Shown: positions 53,343 to 61,995, counted from the first letter of the stretch. The stretch: 64,000 bases of DNA from Pseudobacillus lumedeiriae (GCF_044891285.1 NZ_JAUIYO010000016.1:1-64000), one strand, 5' to 3'. Program-made: numbers and translations. The notes: generated by a model from the letters alone, not told the origin.

Positions 53343-54227
53343 CTACTCTTGATCGTGAATGAATTTTTGCCAGCTATTAAAATGGTGGATAGCTATACCT
53401 GAAATCCTTTTGTCGAAGTGGCTTGTCACAATTTCTAGTTCTTCAGACAACGTGTGTATATCCTTTCCGTAAAAAGATGTATGTTCTTCAGGAAGCTCTT
53501 TTGTTTCAACAGCAATGTATATTCTTTTCCCTTCTTGTTCCGCCCACTCTACCTCTTTTGTGCTTATATCGATAATCCCATTCTTTCCTCGTGCAAAGTT
53601 TCGATAGGCCATCACGGTGATCTCGTCTACATTTTGAATTACCCATTGAGAAAGTATGCCGTGCCCATTTTCATTTTTAAACAAAACTTTATCGTACCAA
53701 AAGGGGATATCGACACCGAGGCGAGTATTCATATGCTTGGCTGCCTCTTTCATTCTTACGATTAATGATTGATATTGCAGCACTCGCTCATCTTGGTTTG
53801 TCTTCCAGTCATCCAATAAATAAGGCTCGACATCTAAATGTATTCCTTGAAACTGTTCCTTCTTCTGAGCGCTTGTTTGATAGTCTATAAACCGATTGAG
53901 GAATTGTTTTTCTTTTTCCTGATTAGTCATGCCCCAATCGGAGCCGCCATCTAGTGCGTATACATGAACTCCCATCTTATTTACAGCAGCAATAAACTTT
54001 TTGTATGTGCTATTTTGGATTTGTGAATGGTATTGAAGATAAACGGTTTGAATCTGTCTCTCTTTGATAAATTGTATTGTGTGATCCATATCGTTTTTTA
54101 TTAGATCTGTTTCCCATAGCCATGTTGCCACATGAGATGTTTTTTCTTTTTGAGTCCATGTGCTAATGATAATGACGATTATTACAAATAAACAGCTAAT
54201 AAGTATTGATATTTTCCTGTTTTTCAA
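53343..54227 (-). CDS. Membrane-anchored/exported TIM-barrel hydrolase-like protein
   Basis: This 294-residue protein has one N-terminal hydrophobic segment (about 6-22) without a lipobox, so it is probably anchored outside the membrane. The rest looks like a (beta/alpha)8 barrel of the glycoside-hydrolase type: VYLQYHS (strand), VYALDGGSDWG, GIHLDVEPY at 128-136 with acidic D132 and E134, and VMAYRN at 205-210. The last two recall GH18-like active sites. The family is not certain and no substrate can be named. Start is TTG behind AGAGGTG. It is divergent from the glycosyltransferase operon, which suggests a role in trimming or releasing its polysaccharide. Confidence 0.7.
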   Translation of the reverse strand: MKNRKISILISCLFVIIVIIISTWTQKEKTSHVATWLWETDLIKNDMDHTIQFIKERQIQTVYLQYHSQIQNSTYKKFIAAVNKMGVHVYALDGGSDWGMTNQEKEKQFLNRFIDYQTSAQKKEQFQGIHLDVEPYLLDDWKTNQDERVLQYQSLIVRMKEAAKHMNTRLGVDIPFWYDKVLFKNENGHGILSQWVIQNVDEITVMAYRNFARGKNGIIDISTKEVEWAEQEGKRIYIAVETKELPEEHTSFYGKDIHTLSEELEIVTSHFDKRISGIAIHHFNSWQKFIHDQE

Positions 54228-54401
54228 AATAACACCTCTAGTAAATAGATATCTATTGCTAAAATTGTAAAAAGGGGATAGAATATTTTTCTTTTGTGTT
54301 AACTAATTGATTGTTAAAATATAACATAGGCAGTTCGATCTATACTATGAGATTTAAACGTAAATAATTTACAGTATGATAACCATGCGAAGATAGAAAC
54401 T

Positions 54402-54429
54402 TGCTATCATTTAGTTTTGAATTATAAGT
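54402..54429 (+). promoter_or_regulatory. Candidate promoter of the glycosyltransferase operon
   Basis: TTGCTA (54402-54407) and TATAAG (54424-54429), 16 bp apart. The 280-bp divergent region is very AT-rich, so chance matches are likely. Confidence 0.3.
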
Positions 54430-54507
54430 ATAAGTTTAATCATAGAACAAGCAGCAAGTCGATAATGCAAGTAACAGCTAATCATGCAAATAGAAGGAAG
54501 GAACCGG

Positions 54508-55581
54508 ATGAAGAAGGTCATTATATTTATTACTATTATACTCGTTCTTTTCTCTCCACGTTTTTATTGGATGTTCAAGTCAGCTGCTGCTCTTGATATT
54601 GCAGTAGTCGATAAAACGGTACCAAAAAAAGATTATAGAGAACATAATGGATTGTTTTGGATTTTAGAAAATAAAAAAATCGTTAAGCCAAATGGAGAAT
54701 TATATGATATCGGCCGGGATTATTTCGGTTATGATCCATATGAGCAAAAAGAAACTGTGTCATACGATGTTACACGCAATGTTGATCTCATCTATATAGC
54801 GGATACTTATGGAGTATACAGTGATGATTTACAAGATCTTCCTGAAGGAGAGAGAACACAAAAGGTATATGGTGGAATGGATTTATTGGAATGGAATGCG
54901 GTTATGGAAAGTAAAGGAAAAGATACGACGCTTATTGCGGAATTCAATTCCTTTGCAGAGCCGACAGACAAAGTGACTAGAAAGATTATGGAGCGAAACA
55001 TAGGTGTTGTCTGGAGTGACTGGATTGGACGCTACTTTAAGGAGTTGGATAGCAGTGAAATTCCCCCATGGCTCATCCGGAATTATGAAAATCAATATAA
55101 GGAGAAATGGGATTTCAAGGGCCCAGGATTAGCATTTGTCCACACTTCCGATCGAGTGGTCGTTTTGGGGAAGCATGATGTGAAGGATTTTGTATCTGTT
55201 CAATTAACGCAGCAGGGAGAGAAGCAGCTAGACGGTGTTTCCTCGTCCAACTATATGTATTGGTTTGACATCGTGTCACCGATGGAGGGCAGTGATATAT
55301 TAGCAGAATACGAATTACATCTTACCTCCAAAGGCGAAGAACAATTAATACAATCGGGTATCCCGACAAAATTTCCTGCAGTGGTCCATCATGCTGAGAA
55401 TAAAACTTATTATTTTGCTGGAGATTATACAGATTACCCCAAAAAATCCTTAGCTAAGTGGGAAAAAGCACCGCTTTTATTAAAAGGATTTTCAAACGAT
55501 GATTCGCAATTTTATTGGTCAACGTATGTGCCGCTCATGAACGAAGTCATCGAAAAAATAATTGAACAGAAAAGATGGTGA
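54508..55581 (+). CDS. Exported protein of unknown family, first gene of the polysaccharide operon
   Basis: This 357-residue protein has a single N-terminal hydrophobic helix (about 3-22). The remainder appears extracytoplasmic, with alternating strand/helix segments such as VDLIYIADTYGVYSDDL, TTLIAEFNSFAEPT and NIGVVWSDWIGRYF. These patterns vaguely recall a class-I-amidotransferase-like fold, but no catalytic Cys triad is seen and I do not recognise the family. ATG 54508 follows GAAGGAAGG; an ATG at 54484 lacks a ribosome-binding site. It overlaps the next gene by 7 bp, so it is almost certainly cotranscribed with it. Confidence 0.8.
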   Translation: MKKVIIFITIILVLFSPRFYWMFKSAAALDIAVVDKTVPKKDYREHNGLFWILENKKIVKPNGELYDIGRDYFGYDPYEQKETVSYDVTRNVDLIYIADTYGVYSDDLQDLPEGERTQKVYGGMDLLEWNAVMESKGKDTTLIAEFNSFAEPTDKVTRKIMERNIGVVWSDWIGRYFKELDSSEIPPWLIRNYENQYKEKWDFKGPGLAFVHTSDRVVVLGKHDVKDFVSVQLTQQGEKQLDGVSSSNYMYWFDIVSPMEGSDILAEYELHLTSKGEEQLIQSGIPTKFPAVVHHAENKTYYFAGDYTDYPKKSLAKWEKAPLLLKGFSNDDSQFYWSTYVPLMNEVIEKIIEQKRW

Positions 55582-57290
55582 CTAGAGTGGGCGAAAAAAC
55601 TGCCAAACGTCCGTTTATTAAATTTGTTATGTGGTTTGCCTTATTAAGCACTTTTGGAGTAGGAGGAGGGATTTTCTTTCTTTTGCTTGCAGTAGTACCT
55701 ATTGAGCAGGCATATACAGATCGTGGCTGGTCCCAATTTAAAATTGACAGCGTAATGAAATATTATGTTTTAGGCTGGGTTCTATTCGGCTTCTTTTTCT
55801 CGTTTTTATACTACCGCTTCTTGTTGAAAAAAAACCGATGGATGACGTCTGGCATAGTGATGACTGCTTCTGTGGCACTTTGTATAAGCGGGATGTATTA
55901 CTTTTTAAATACAGGAACAGGATTTATTCAGCACTCCCAAGGAAAGATTGAAAAAGGCGACCGATTTACATTTGGCCCATATCCGGAAAAAGAAGATCTA
56001 GAACAACTAAAAGATGCTGGCTATGATGGCGTGATTACACTTTTAAGCCCTACGCTGCCTATTGAAAAGCCACTTCTCGATAAGGAGAAGAAGAGTGCCG
56101 ATGAGGCAGGGATTGTCTTGTATTCATTGCCGATGCTTCCGTGGGTTGGAGACAATAGTGAAACGATTGAAGCCATCAAAAAAATGATTCAGCAGGATGA
56201 TAAAAAGTATTACGTGCACTGTTACCTTGGCAGACACCGTGTGGATGTAGTGAAGCAAGTGATTAATCAAGCGCTCGATTCAACCTACAAACTAAATTTT
56301 TTACAACCGACCACATTTGAGAGAGGAAATCTATACTATTTCCATGATGAAAACATATTAGTCGGCCCGTATCCGACTGACGAAGAATGGTTTACTAGAA
56401 TTAAGCGTGGAGAAGTGAAAGAAGTAGTTTCACTATTAGAGTCAAAACATACTAAATTAATTTCTAAAGAGGAAAAGGTAGCTTTGGAAATGGGAATGAC
56501 AGTTCAAAGGCTGCCATTGAGCGGCGAACCGACACGAGAGGAGATAAAGAAAGCAGCAGATTATATCACTTCTCTAGATCACAAAGTGTTTGTTCACAAT
56601 TTTAATAATCCAAGAGAAATTGAAGAGTTAGAGGCATATATTAGCTGGAAAAAAATGATACACGGTGATAGTCATATGATACTGGAAAGCGGCAACTATC
56701 AAAAAGTGGGGGCGAAAATGATCATAGGTTTCCAACCTACAGCTAATGATAAAAGAAAACTTTCTAAAATTGGAATTGAGCAGTACATTCATGTTAACGA
56801 TGTTTCTGTGCTGTCGCTTTACAAAATCGTTCAACAAATCAAGGAAAAAGAGCAGCTCACATATGTAATTGTAAATAACATAGAAACAATGGAAACGCTT
56901 GAGAAAATCGCCACAGGTTTTTTATTCGGTTCTAGGGACAGGGGAAAGGGCTTTGAATCTATTGTATTAAGGGAGGGCAGCTTAATACGCCATGAACGAA
57001 ATCTAGTGATCGGTCCTATATTATCTGGAGATGAATATGAATCATTTGCATTAAAAAATGGTGTGGCGCAGCTTATATTTTTGTATGCTGCAAGCATCAC
57101 ATCAGAGGAAAAGCTAGAGGAAATTAAACAAATGGCCCATCAATACGATATTCCTCTTAAGGTGATTCCGATGCATAAGGGATATGAAGAAGAATTAGTT
57201 CCAGCGATCAATCGTGAAAATGGATTAAATTATATTATGGCAGAGAAAGAAGTTATACAGTTAGTCCATGAATTTATCAAGCAATTTTAA
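55575..57290 (+). CDS. Three-TM protein with four tandem phosphatase-like (DSP-fold) modules
   Basis: The 571-residue protein has membrane helices at about 16-42, 64-84 and 90-111. Four repeating modules follow, each starting with a strand like FGPYP or VGPYP (about 133, 263, 384 and 479). Module 1 contains HCYLGRHR: Cys216 and Arg222 fit the HCX5R loop of dual-specificity/tyrosine phosphatases, and Asp193 is a possible general acid. Module 2 has HNFNNPR at the same place, with Cys replaced by Asn, and modules 3 and 4 have no such loop. The protein may dephosphorylate a protein or lipid-linked sugar; the inactive modules may be binding domains. The modules' side of the membrane is unresolved. 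Confidence 0.75.
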   Translation: MVTRVGEKTAKRPFIKFVMWFALLSTFGVGGGIFFLLLAVVPIEQAYTDRGWSQFKIDSVMKYYVLGWVLFGFFFSFLYYRFLLKKNRWMTSGIVMTASVALCISGMYYFLNTGTGFIQHSQGKIEKGDRFTFGPYPEKEDLEQLKDAGYDGVITLLSPTLPIEKPLLDKEKKSADEAGIVLYSLPMLPWVGDNSETIEAIKKMIQQDDKKYYVHCYLGRHRVDVVKQVINQALDSTYKLNFLQPTTFERGNLYYFHDENILVGPYPTDEEWFTRIKRGEVKEVVSLLESKHTKLISKEEKVALEMGMTVQRLPLSGEPTREEIKKAADYITSLDHKVFVHNFNNPREIEELEAYISWKKMIHGDSHMILESGNYQKVGAKMIIGFQPTANDKRKLSKIGIEQYIHVNDVSVLSLYKIVQQIKEKEQLTYVIVNNIETMETLEKIATGFLFGSRDRGKGFESIVLREGSLIRHERNLVIGPILSGDEYESFALKNGVAQLIFLYAASITSEEKLEEIKQMAHQYDIPLKVIPMHKGYEEELVPAINRENGLNYIMAEKEVIQLVHEFIKQF

Positions 57291-57319
57291 AACTAGCCAA
57301 ACGAATGGAGATGTAACCA

Positions 57320-58252
57320 TTGACCACTCCTTTACATAAGGAAAACATATCTGTCGAGAAGTTAGAAATTATAAACGGACAATTATTCAAAATTCTTTTC
57401 GATTTGCAATCTGCCAACATTAAAAGGTCAAAAATTCGTTTCAGTCTTGTGTTTATTGGACTTCATCCGATGAGTGGCTTAGGGGAGGACACTGATGAGA
57501 GCGCTGAATCTATAGCCCATTCAAAGATGAGTGATTTTCTCTCCCTCAAAGTGCGAAATACGGATTTTGTATTTCAGCATAAAAGCTGCAAATATTGTAT
57601 CGTTTTGTTACCTTTTTCTGGGGAAGAAGAAGCAAAGTATTTTTTGGAGAGAATTTTTCAAGAAGGCACCGTGTTTTTTCAAAAACACGGTGCGTTTCAG
57701 GAAGTCTATCTATCGGCAAGTATTGTTGAAATTGCAAATAGCCAAGCGGTGTTTGAAGAGGTGCTGCAACAGGGGGAACAGGCACTTCAAGCAGCGATGC
57801 TGCAGGAACCGTCACAATATCAAGTCGTCGATATTTTTAAAGAACGTGAAGTAGAAAAAATTAAAGTAAGTATTATTGAAAAAGATGACATTAATCTATC
57901 CATTATTCACACACTTCTCAAACGATCAGAAATGGAACATTTTGATTTGGACATTCAAATATTCCAAGATGGGAACGAATTTTTGGAATCTTCATGGTAT
58001 CAATCGGGACATACTCACATTGTCATTATGAATGATATTTTACCTAAGAAAAATGGGATTGAAGTGTTGCATGAGCTTAGAAGACTGCCAAACAATCAAA
58101 AGTATATCATTATTATGATGTCTAAGAGAAAAGCGGAAGAGGATATGATCTTTGCATATGAAAAGGGTGTTGATGGCTACATCATTAAGCCGTTTAATAT
58201 CAAACTGACAGAAGCTCAAATTAAAAGCATTTTAAAGAGACTGAGATCATGA
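57320..58252 (+). CDS. Degenerate GGDEF plus pseudo-receiver protein
   Basis: This 310-residue cytoplasmic protein starts at TTG 57320. Residues about 40-172 follow the GGDEF fold (FSLVFIGLHPM, RNTDFVFQHKSCKYCIVLLPF, AEQAL-like QGEQALQAA), but the signature is replaced by SCKYC, so cyclase activity is not expected. Residues about 182-310 form a response-regulator receiver. The acidic pair D189/D190, S268 and K290 are in place, but the phosphoacceptor position is Asn238 (IVIMNDILP). Both halves thus look like signal-sensing remnants that could bind c-di-GMP or a partner. The stop overlaps the next gene. Confidence 0.75.
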   Translation: MTTPLHKENISVEKLEIINGQLFKILFDLQSANIKRSKIRFSLVFIGLHPMSGLGEDTDESAESIAHSKMSDFLSLKVRNTDFVFQHKSCKYCIVLLPFSGEEEAKYFLERIFQEGTVFFQKHGAFQEVYLSASIVEIANSQAVFEEVLQQGEQALQAAMLQEPSQYQVVDIFKEREVEKIKVSIIEKDDINLSIIHTLLKRSEMEHFDLDIQIFQDGNEFLESSWYQSGHTHIVIMNDILPKKNGIEVLHELRRLPNNQKYIIIMMSKRKAEEDMIFAYEKGVDGYIIKPFNIKLTEAQIKSILKRLRS

Positions 58253-59289
58253 TAGACAATAGAATTTGGATTACTATATGGGCTATTGCGTTTCTGTTAT
58301 TTGTGTTAGTCATGGTTTTTATCTATATAGCCGTTCAGAGAATGCGACAAAATCGAATGAATGAAAAGATCCAGCAGTATATAAAAAAATATTCTGAGGA
58401 CTGGTACAGTTATCTGATTGAAGGAGGAGATAGTAAGGGAATAAGCACTATAAAGGCTGCCTATGAAAGAAACGCTATTGATCAAATATTAATCCGATAT
58501 GCAAAAAATATATCGGGTGAACATACATTGAGGCGAATTTCCGATTTTGCTGAGCATTATTTACAAGATTATTATCGTGATATGCTGAATAGCAACAGCT
58601 GGAGTATTCGGATGAATGCACTTAATAAAATATTAGATCTACGGCTAGGTTTCCTGCTGGATGACATATTAAAGATGCTAAAGAGGGAAAAAAGTTATTC
58701 TGATCAAGAATATTTAGTTATGTATAAAATTTTGTCTGTATTTAAGGATGATTATTTTATTTATCACTTACTTCATCCTAAATGTACGTTAAGCGAATTT
58801 GAATACAAGAGAATACTTTATACCGCTGACCTCAACCATTTGAAAGAACTAGTGAGGAAATTGGAAGATTTACCGCGTACACTTCAATACGTGGTGATAG
58901 ATATGATAGGGATCAGGAGATACGTCGAATATATACCCTTTTTAGAAGGTCTGTTAGTAAGCGATGATCGTGAACAGAGAATTCGAGTTTTAAAATCCAT
59001 CGGACTTATTGGTTACATTACAAATATTGATAAGTACGTTCCCTTTGTTGAATCTAGTGTTTGGGAAGAGAGATTAATGGCAGCTAAGCTTCTAAGGCAT
59101 GTTCATTTGTCGCAATCGAGCCCTTATTTAGAAAGGTTAATAAAGGATTCATCTTGGTGGGTGCGAAAACAAGCGGCTGATACGTTAATCAGTCAAAAAA
59201 TGGGAGAAAAAGTTTTGGAATTGGTTATTCTTTCAGGGAATGATCGTTATGCAGTTGATATAGCAAAAGAGGTGTTAGGAAAGGAGTAA
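58249..59289 (+). CDS. Membrane-anchored HEAT-repeat protein
   Basis: This 346-residue protein has one N-terminal membrane helix (about 5-29). A long helical region follows, ending in HEAT-like repeats: EYIPFLEGLLVSDDREQRIRVLKSIGLIG (first part), a second around YVPFVESSVWEERLMAAKLLRHV, and a third around PYLERLIKDSSWWVRKQAADTLI (each only partly quoted). HEAT repeats are protein-binding scaffolds. It starts inside the upstream stop and lies 4 bp before the glycosyltransferase, so it may link the pseudo-receiver protein to the synthase. Confidence 0.78.
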   Translation: MIDNRIWITIWAIAFLLFVLVMVFIYIAVQRMRQNRMNEKIQQYIKKYSEDWYSYLIEGGDSKGISTIKAAYERNAIDQILIRYAKNISGEHTLRRISDFAEHYLQDYYRDMLNSNSWSIRMNALNKILDLRLGFLLDDILKMLKREKSYSDQEYLVMYKILSVFKDDYFIYHLLHPKCTLSEFEYKRILYTADLNHLKELVRKLEDLPRTLQYVVIDMIGIRRYVEYIPFLEGLLVSDDREQRIRVLKSIGLIGYITNIDKYVPFVESSVWEERLMAAKLLRHVHLSQSSPYLERLIKDSSWWVRKQAADTLISQKMGEKVLELVILSGNDRYAVDIAKEVLGKE

Positions 59290-59293
59290 CTTT

Positions 59294-60757
59294 GTGGAAT
59301 TGGCTAATCCTCTATCATATGTTCTTTTCTTTTTTGGTGGTTTCATATTCTTTTACGCAGCTATGGTCATTATCGTTTACTCAGTCATGCTCATTCTTTC
59401 GCTTATAGAGTTAAAGAAGGTGATGCAGCTGGATAAGTATGTTATCGATGAGGAGGATTTAGCGTACACCTACTCTAAACCTGTTTCGATTATTGTTCCA
59501 GTGTATAACGAAGAGATTGGTGTGATAGATACGGTCAGTTCCTTGTTGTGTTTGCAGTATCCTCAATTAGAAGTCATCGTTGTCAATGACGGTTCTACGG
59601 ATGAAACGCAAGAAAGAATGATTCAGCATTTTCAAATGGAGAAAACAAATAAAGTGATCCGCATGCAGCTTCCTTCTGAACAAATGACGAGTATATATCA
59701 ATCAATCATTCATCCCAATTTACTGTTAGTGACAAAAGAAAACGGCGGAAAAGCAGATGCTTTAAATGCTGGTATAAATGTGGCGAAGTATCCATATTTC
59801 TGTTCCATTGATGGAGATTCGGTTTTAGAAACGACGTCTTTGTTAAGGGTAATGAAACCGATTGTCTCTTCGAATGATGAGGTTATCGCGGCTGGAGGAA
59901 GTGTGCGGGTTGCAAATGGATTTGACATTCAGCTGGGAGCTGTAATGCATACGACGCTCTCAGGTAACGCTTTAGTCATCATGCAGGTGATAGAATATTT
60001 AAGAGCGTTTTTTCTAGGCAGAATAGCATTAAGCAAATTCAATTTAGTGCTTATTATTTCTGGAGCTTTTAGTGTATTTGAAAAGAAATGGGTGATCGCA
60101 GCGGGAGGCTACTCTAAAAATACAACGGGTGAAGATATGGAGCTCGTCGTTAGGCTGCATCGCTTAATTAAAGAGAAAAAGATCAAAAAAAGAATTGAAT
60201 TTGTACCCGACCCTGTTTGTTGGACAGAAGCTCCCGAGACGGTTCAAGACTTACGGAAACAGCGGAGAAGATGGCATCAAGGCTTAGCGGGGAGTTTGTG
60301 GAAGCATAAAGAAATGACTTTTAACCCTAAGTATGGTGTGATTGGTATGATCGCTTTTCCTTATTTTTGGATTATTGAATGTTTAGGGCCGATTATTGAG
60401 TTAGGCGGTTACTTGTATCTTATCCTTTCCTTTTTGGCAGGAGATATTTATGTTGAATTGACGATTCTATTATCCCTCCTTTTCATCCTTTACGGCGGAG
60501 TCTTTTCTATTGCATCTGTCCTGTTAGAAGCATGGAGCATTGACTCCTATCCAAAAGTCAAAGATATAGCGAAAATGATGATCTTTTCACTTACGGAAGC
60601 ATTCTGGTATAGGCCGCTTACCCTGTTATGGCGGCTGGAGGGCATATTATTTTTCTTAATAAAGCGAAATGATTGGGGATATATGAAGCGTAAAGGATTG
60701 TCTAGAAAAAAGGATGAGCATCATTTCGACAGCGAAAAGATGAATTCAGCTGGTTAA
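59294..60757 (+). CDS. Processive family-2 glycosyltransferase (polysaccharide synthase)
   Basis: The 487-residue protein has an N-terminal membrane region (about 8-40), a cytosolic GT-A domain and three or so C-terminal helices (about 345-440). Catalytic motifs are complete: VNDGS with D99, DGD at 173-175, GED at 279-281 and QRRRW at 323-327, which is the Q(Q/R)XRW signature of processive synthases such as IcaA/PgaC, BcsA and HasA. It probably polymerises and extrudes a beta-linked polysaccharide from a UDP-sugar; which sugar cannot be told. Start GTG 59294 is 7 bases after AAAGGAG. Last gene of the operon. Confidence 0.9.
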   Translation: MELANPLSYVLFFFGGFIFFYAAMVIIVYSVMLILSLIELKKVMQLDKYVIDEEDLAYTYSKPVSIIVPVYNEEIGVIDTVSSLLCLQYPQLEVIVVNDGSTDETQERMIQHFQMEKTNKVIRMQLPSEQMTSIYQSIIHPNLLLVTKENGGKADALNAGINVAKYPYFCSIDGDSVLETTSLLRVMKPIVSSNDEVIAAGGSVRVANGFDIQLGAVMHTTLSGNALVIMQVIEYLRAFFLGRIALSKFNLVLIISGAFSVFEKKWVIAAGGYSKNTTGEDMELVVRLHRLIKEKKIKKRIEFVPDPVCWTEAPETVQDLRKQRRRWHQGLAGSLWKHKEMTFNPKYGVIGMIAFPYFWIIECLGPIIELGGYLYLILSFLAGDIYVELTILLSLLFILYGGVFSIASVLLEAWSIDSYPKVKDIAKMMIFSLTEAFWYRPLTLLWRLEGILFFLIKRNDWGYMKRKGLSRKKDEHHFDSEKMNSAG

Positions 60758-60761
60758 ACGT

Positions 60762-60840
60762 TGAATCATCCATTTACCTAACCTGTCTGCTTTGTTTAGT
60801 GCATGTGAATCTAAGAATGGGGGAAACTATCGATGATTCA
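60762..60840 (+). repeat. Nine-base inverted repeat before the small basic gene
   Basis: TGAATCATC (60762-60770) and GATGATTCA (60832-60840) can form a stem in the leader of the gene at 60868. No terminator is visible after the glycosyltransferase. Confidence 0.45.
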
Positions 60841-60867
60841 TTACAATTGAAAGGAAGGGATCATTGG

Positions 60868-61032
60868 ATGGCTAAGCGTAAGGCAGAAAGAAATGCCGCA
60901 GAAAAACATGCAAAAACGCCGAAGAAGAATATTGAGGAAATGGATTATTCCACAGAGTTTGCTGCTGAAGAAAACCCAATGAAAGGCGCAAACCGCAACT
61001 CTAACCTTGGCCGAAAAGGCAGAGGCAAGTAA
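60868..61032 (+). CDS. Small basic hydrophilic protein, unknown function
   Basis: This 54-residue protein begins MAKRKAERNAAEKHA and ends RKGRGK, with an acidic middle (EEMDYSTEFAAEEN). It has no hydrophobic helix or cysteine. Its size and composition resemble the many small sporulation-associated proteins of Bacillaceae, but I do not recognise it. ATG 60868 is 8 bases after AAGGAAGGG, and a strong terminator follows, which supports a real gene. Confidence 0.7.
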   Translation: MAKRKAERNAAEKHAKTPKKNIEEMDYSTEFAAEENPMKGANRNSNLGRKGRGK

Positions 61033-61068
61033 CGTCAGAAAACAAGTGTGCAGCTTGCTGCTAAAGAT

Positions 61069-61111
61069 GAGGATGCTCCGAAAGAAAAGTTTAAGGAGCA
61101 TCCTCTTTTTT
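61069..61111 (+). terminator. Rho-independent terminator after the small basic gene
   Basis: GAGGATGCTCC and GGAGCATCCTC form a perfect 11-bp stem followed by T6. Confidence 0.93.
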
Positions 61112-61179
61112 GTGTGCTCACTCATAATTTTCGCCCTTGTCCCATATGATGGCAACAGGAGTGAAAAAGGGGGAGTTCG

Positions 61180-61884
61180 ATGAAAGGGTGGAGAAGGTGG
61201 ATTGTTTTTTTACTAGGTAGTGCCATCCTTACTTTTGTCATTCAAATTTGGGGCACGGATAATATGTCCTGGAAGCCTTGGAATATGCCGCTTTCAGGAA
61301 AAACGATTTATTTAGATGCCGGCCATGGGGGAGCAGATGGAGGGGCAGGGGATAAAGAGGCACTAGAAAAAGATATTGCGTTGTCTGTTACAGAGAAAGT
61401 CAGGGACTATTTACAAGGGCAGGGTGCCATTGTTTTAATGACAAGAGAAAAGGACGTGGATCTTGCCTCTCCTGATACGCGGTCTTATCGCGGAAGAAAA
61501 ACAGAAGATTTACAAAAACGGTTGAGTTTAATTAATGAATCGAAGGCGGATCTGTTTGTAAGTATTCATTTAAATGCGATTCCATCACCGCGCTGGAGAG
61601 GGGCTCAAACGTTTTATGCTCCTCATATGCAGGAAAACAAGGAATTAGCGAAAGACATTCAATATGAAGTAGTTTTAAATTTGGAAAATACGAACAGGGA
61701 AGCAAAGGCCATCAATCATGTCTATTTGTTGAAATATGCAAATAAGCCAGGGGCGTTAGTGGAAATCGGCTTTTTATCCAATCCGGCGGAGAGACAGGAC
61801 TTGTTAACAGAGGAATATCAAGAAAAAGTAGCGGCTTCTATTTATAAAGGCATTATGAAGTATGTGGATGATAAGGAGGGATAA
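61180..61884 (+). CDS. cwlD: Germination-specific N-acetylmuramoyl-L-alanine amidase CwlD
   Basis: CwlD, with PdaA, makes muramic-delta-lactam in spore cortex peptidoglycan. The 234-residue protein has an N-terminal signal/anchor helix (about 7-24) and an Amidase_3 domain. The zinc ligands appear in DAGHGGADGG (His), EKDIALSV (Glu) and SIHLNA (His), and the catalytic Glu in VEIGFLSN. It marks the right border of the island and the return to B. subtilis order. RBS AAAGGGGGAG. Confidence 0.95.
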   Translation: MKGWRRWIVFLLGSAILTFVIQIWGTDNMSWKPWNMPLSGKTIYLDAGHGGADGGAGDKEALEKDIALSVTEKVRDYLQGQGAIVLMTREKDVDLASPDTRSYRGRKTEDLQKRLSLINESKADLFVSIHLNAIPSPRWRGAQTFYAPHMQENKELAKDIQYEVVLNLENTNREAKAINHVYLLKYANKPGALVEIGFLSNPAERQDLLTEEYQEKVAASIYKGIMKYVDDKEG

Positions 61885-61966
61885 GAGCAGATCGGGCTCT
61901 ATCCTTTTTGTTTTATATGGGTATCATGTTTGAAGGCATCTACATACGTCTAGCTCTCTGCTTTTG

Positions 61967-61995
61967 TTTACAAACTGTTATTGCTATACTATAAG
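61967..61995 (+). promoter_or_regulatory. Promoter of salA
   Basis: TTTACA (61967-61972), 17 bp, TATAAG (61990-61995). The predicted transcript start near 62001 argues for the downstream GTG as the start codon. Confidence 0.6.
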
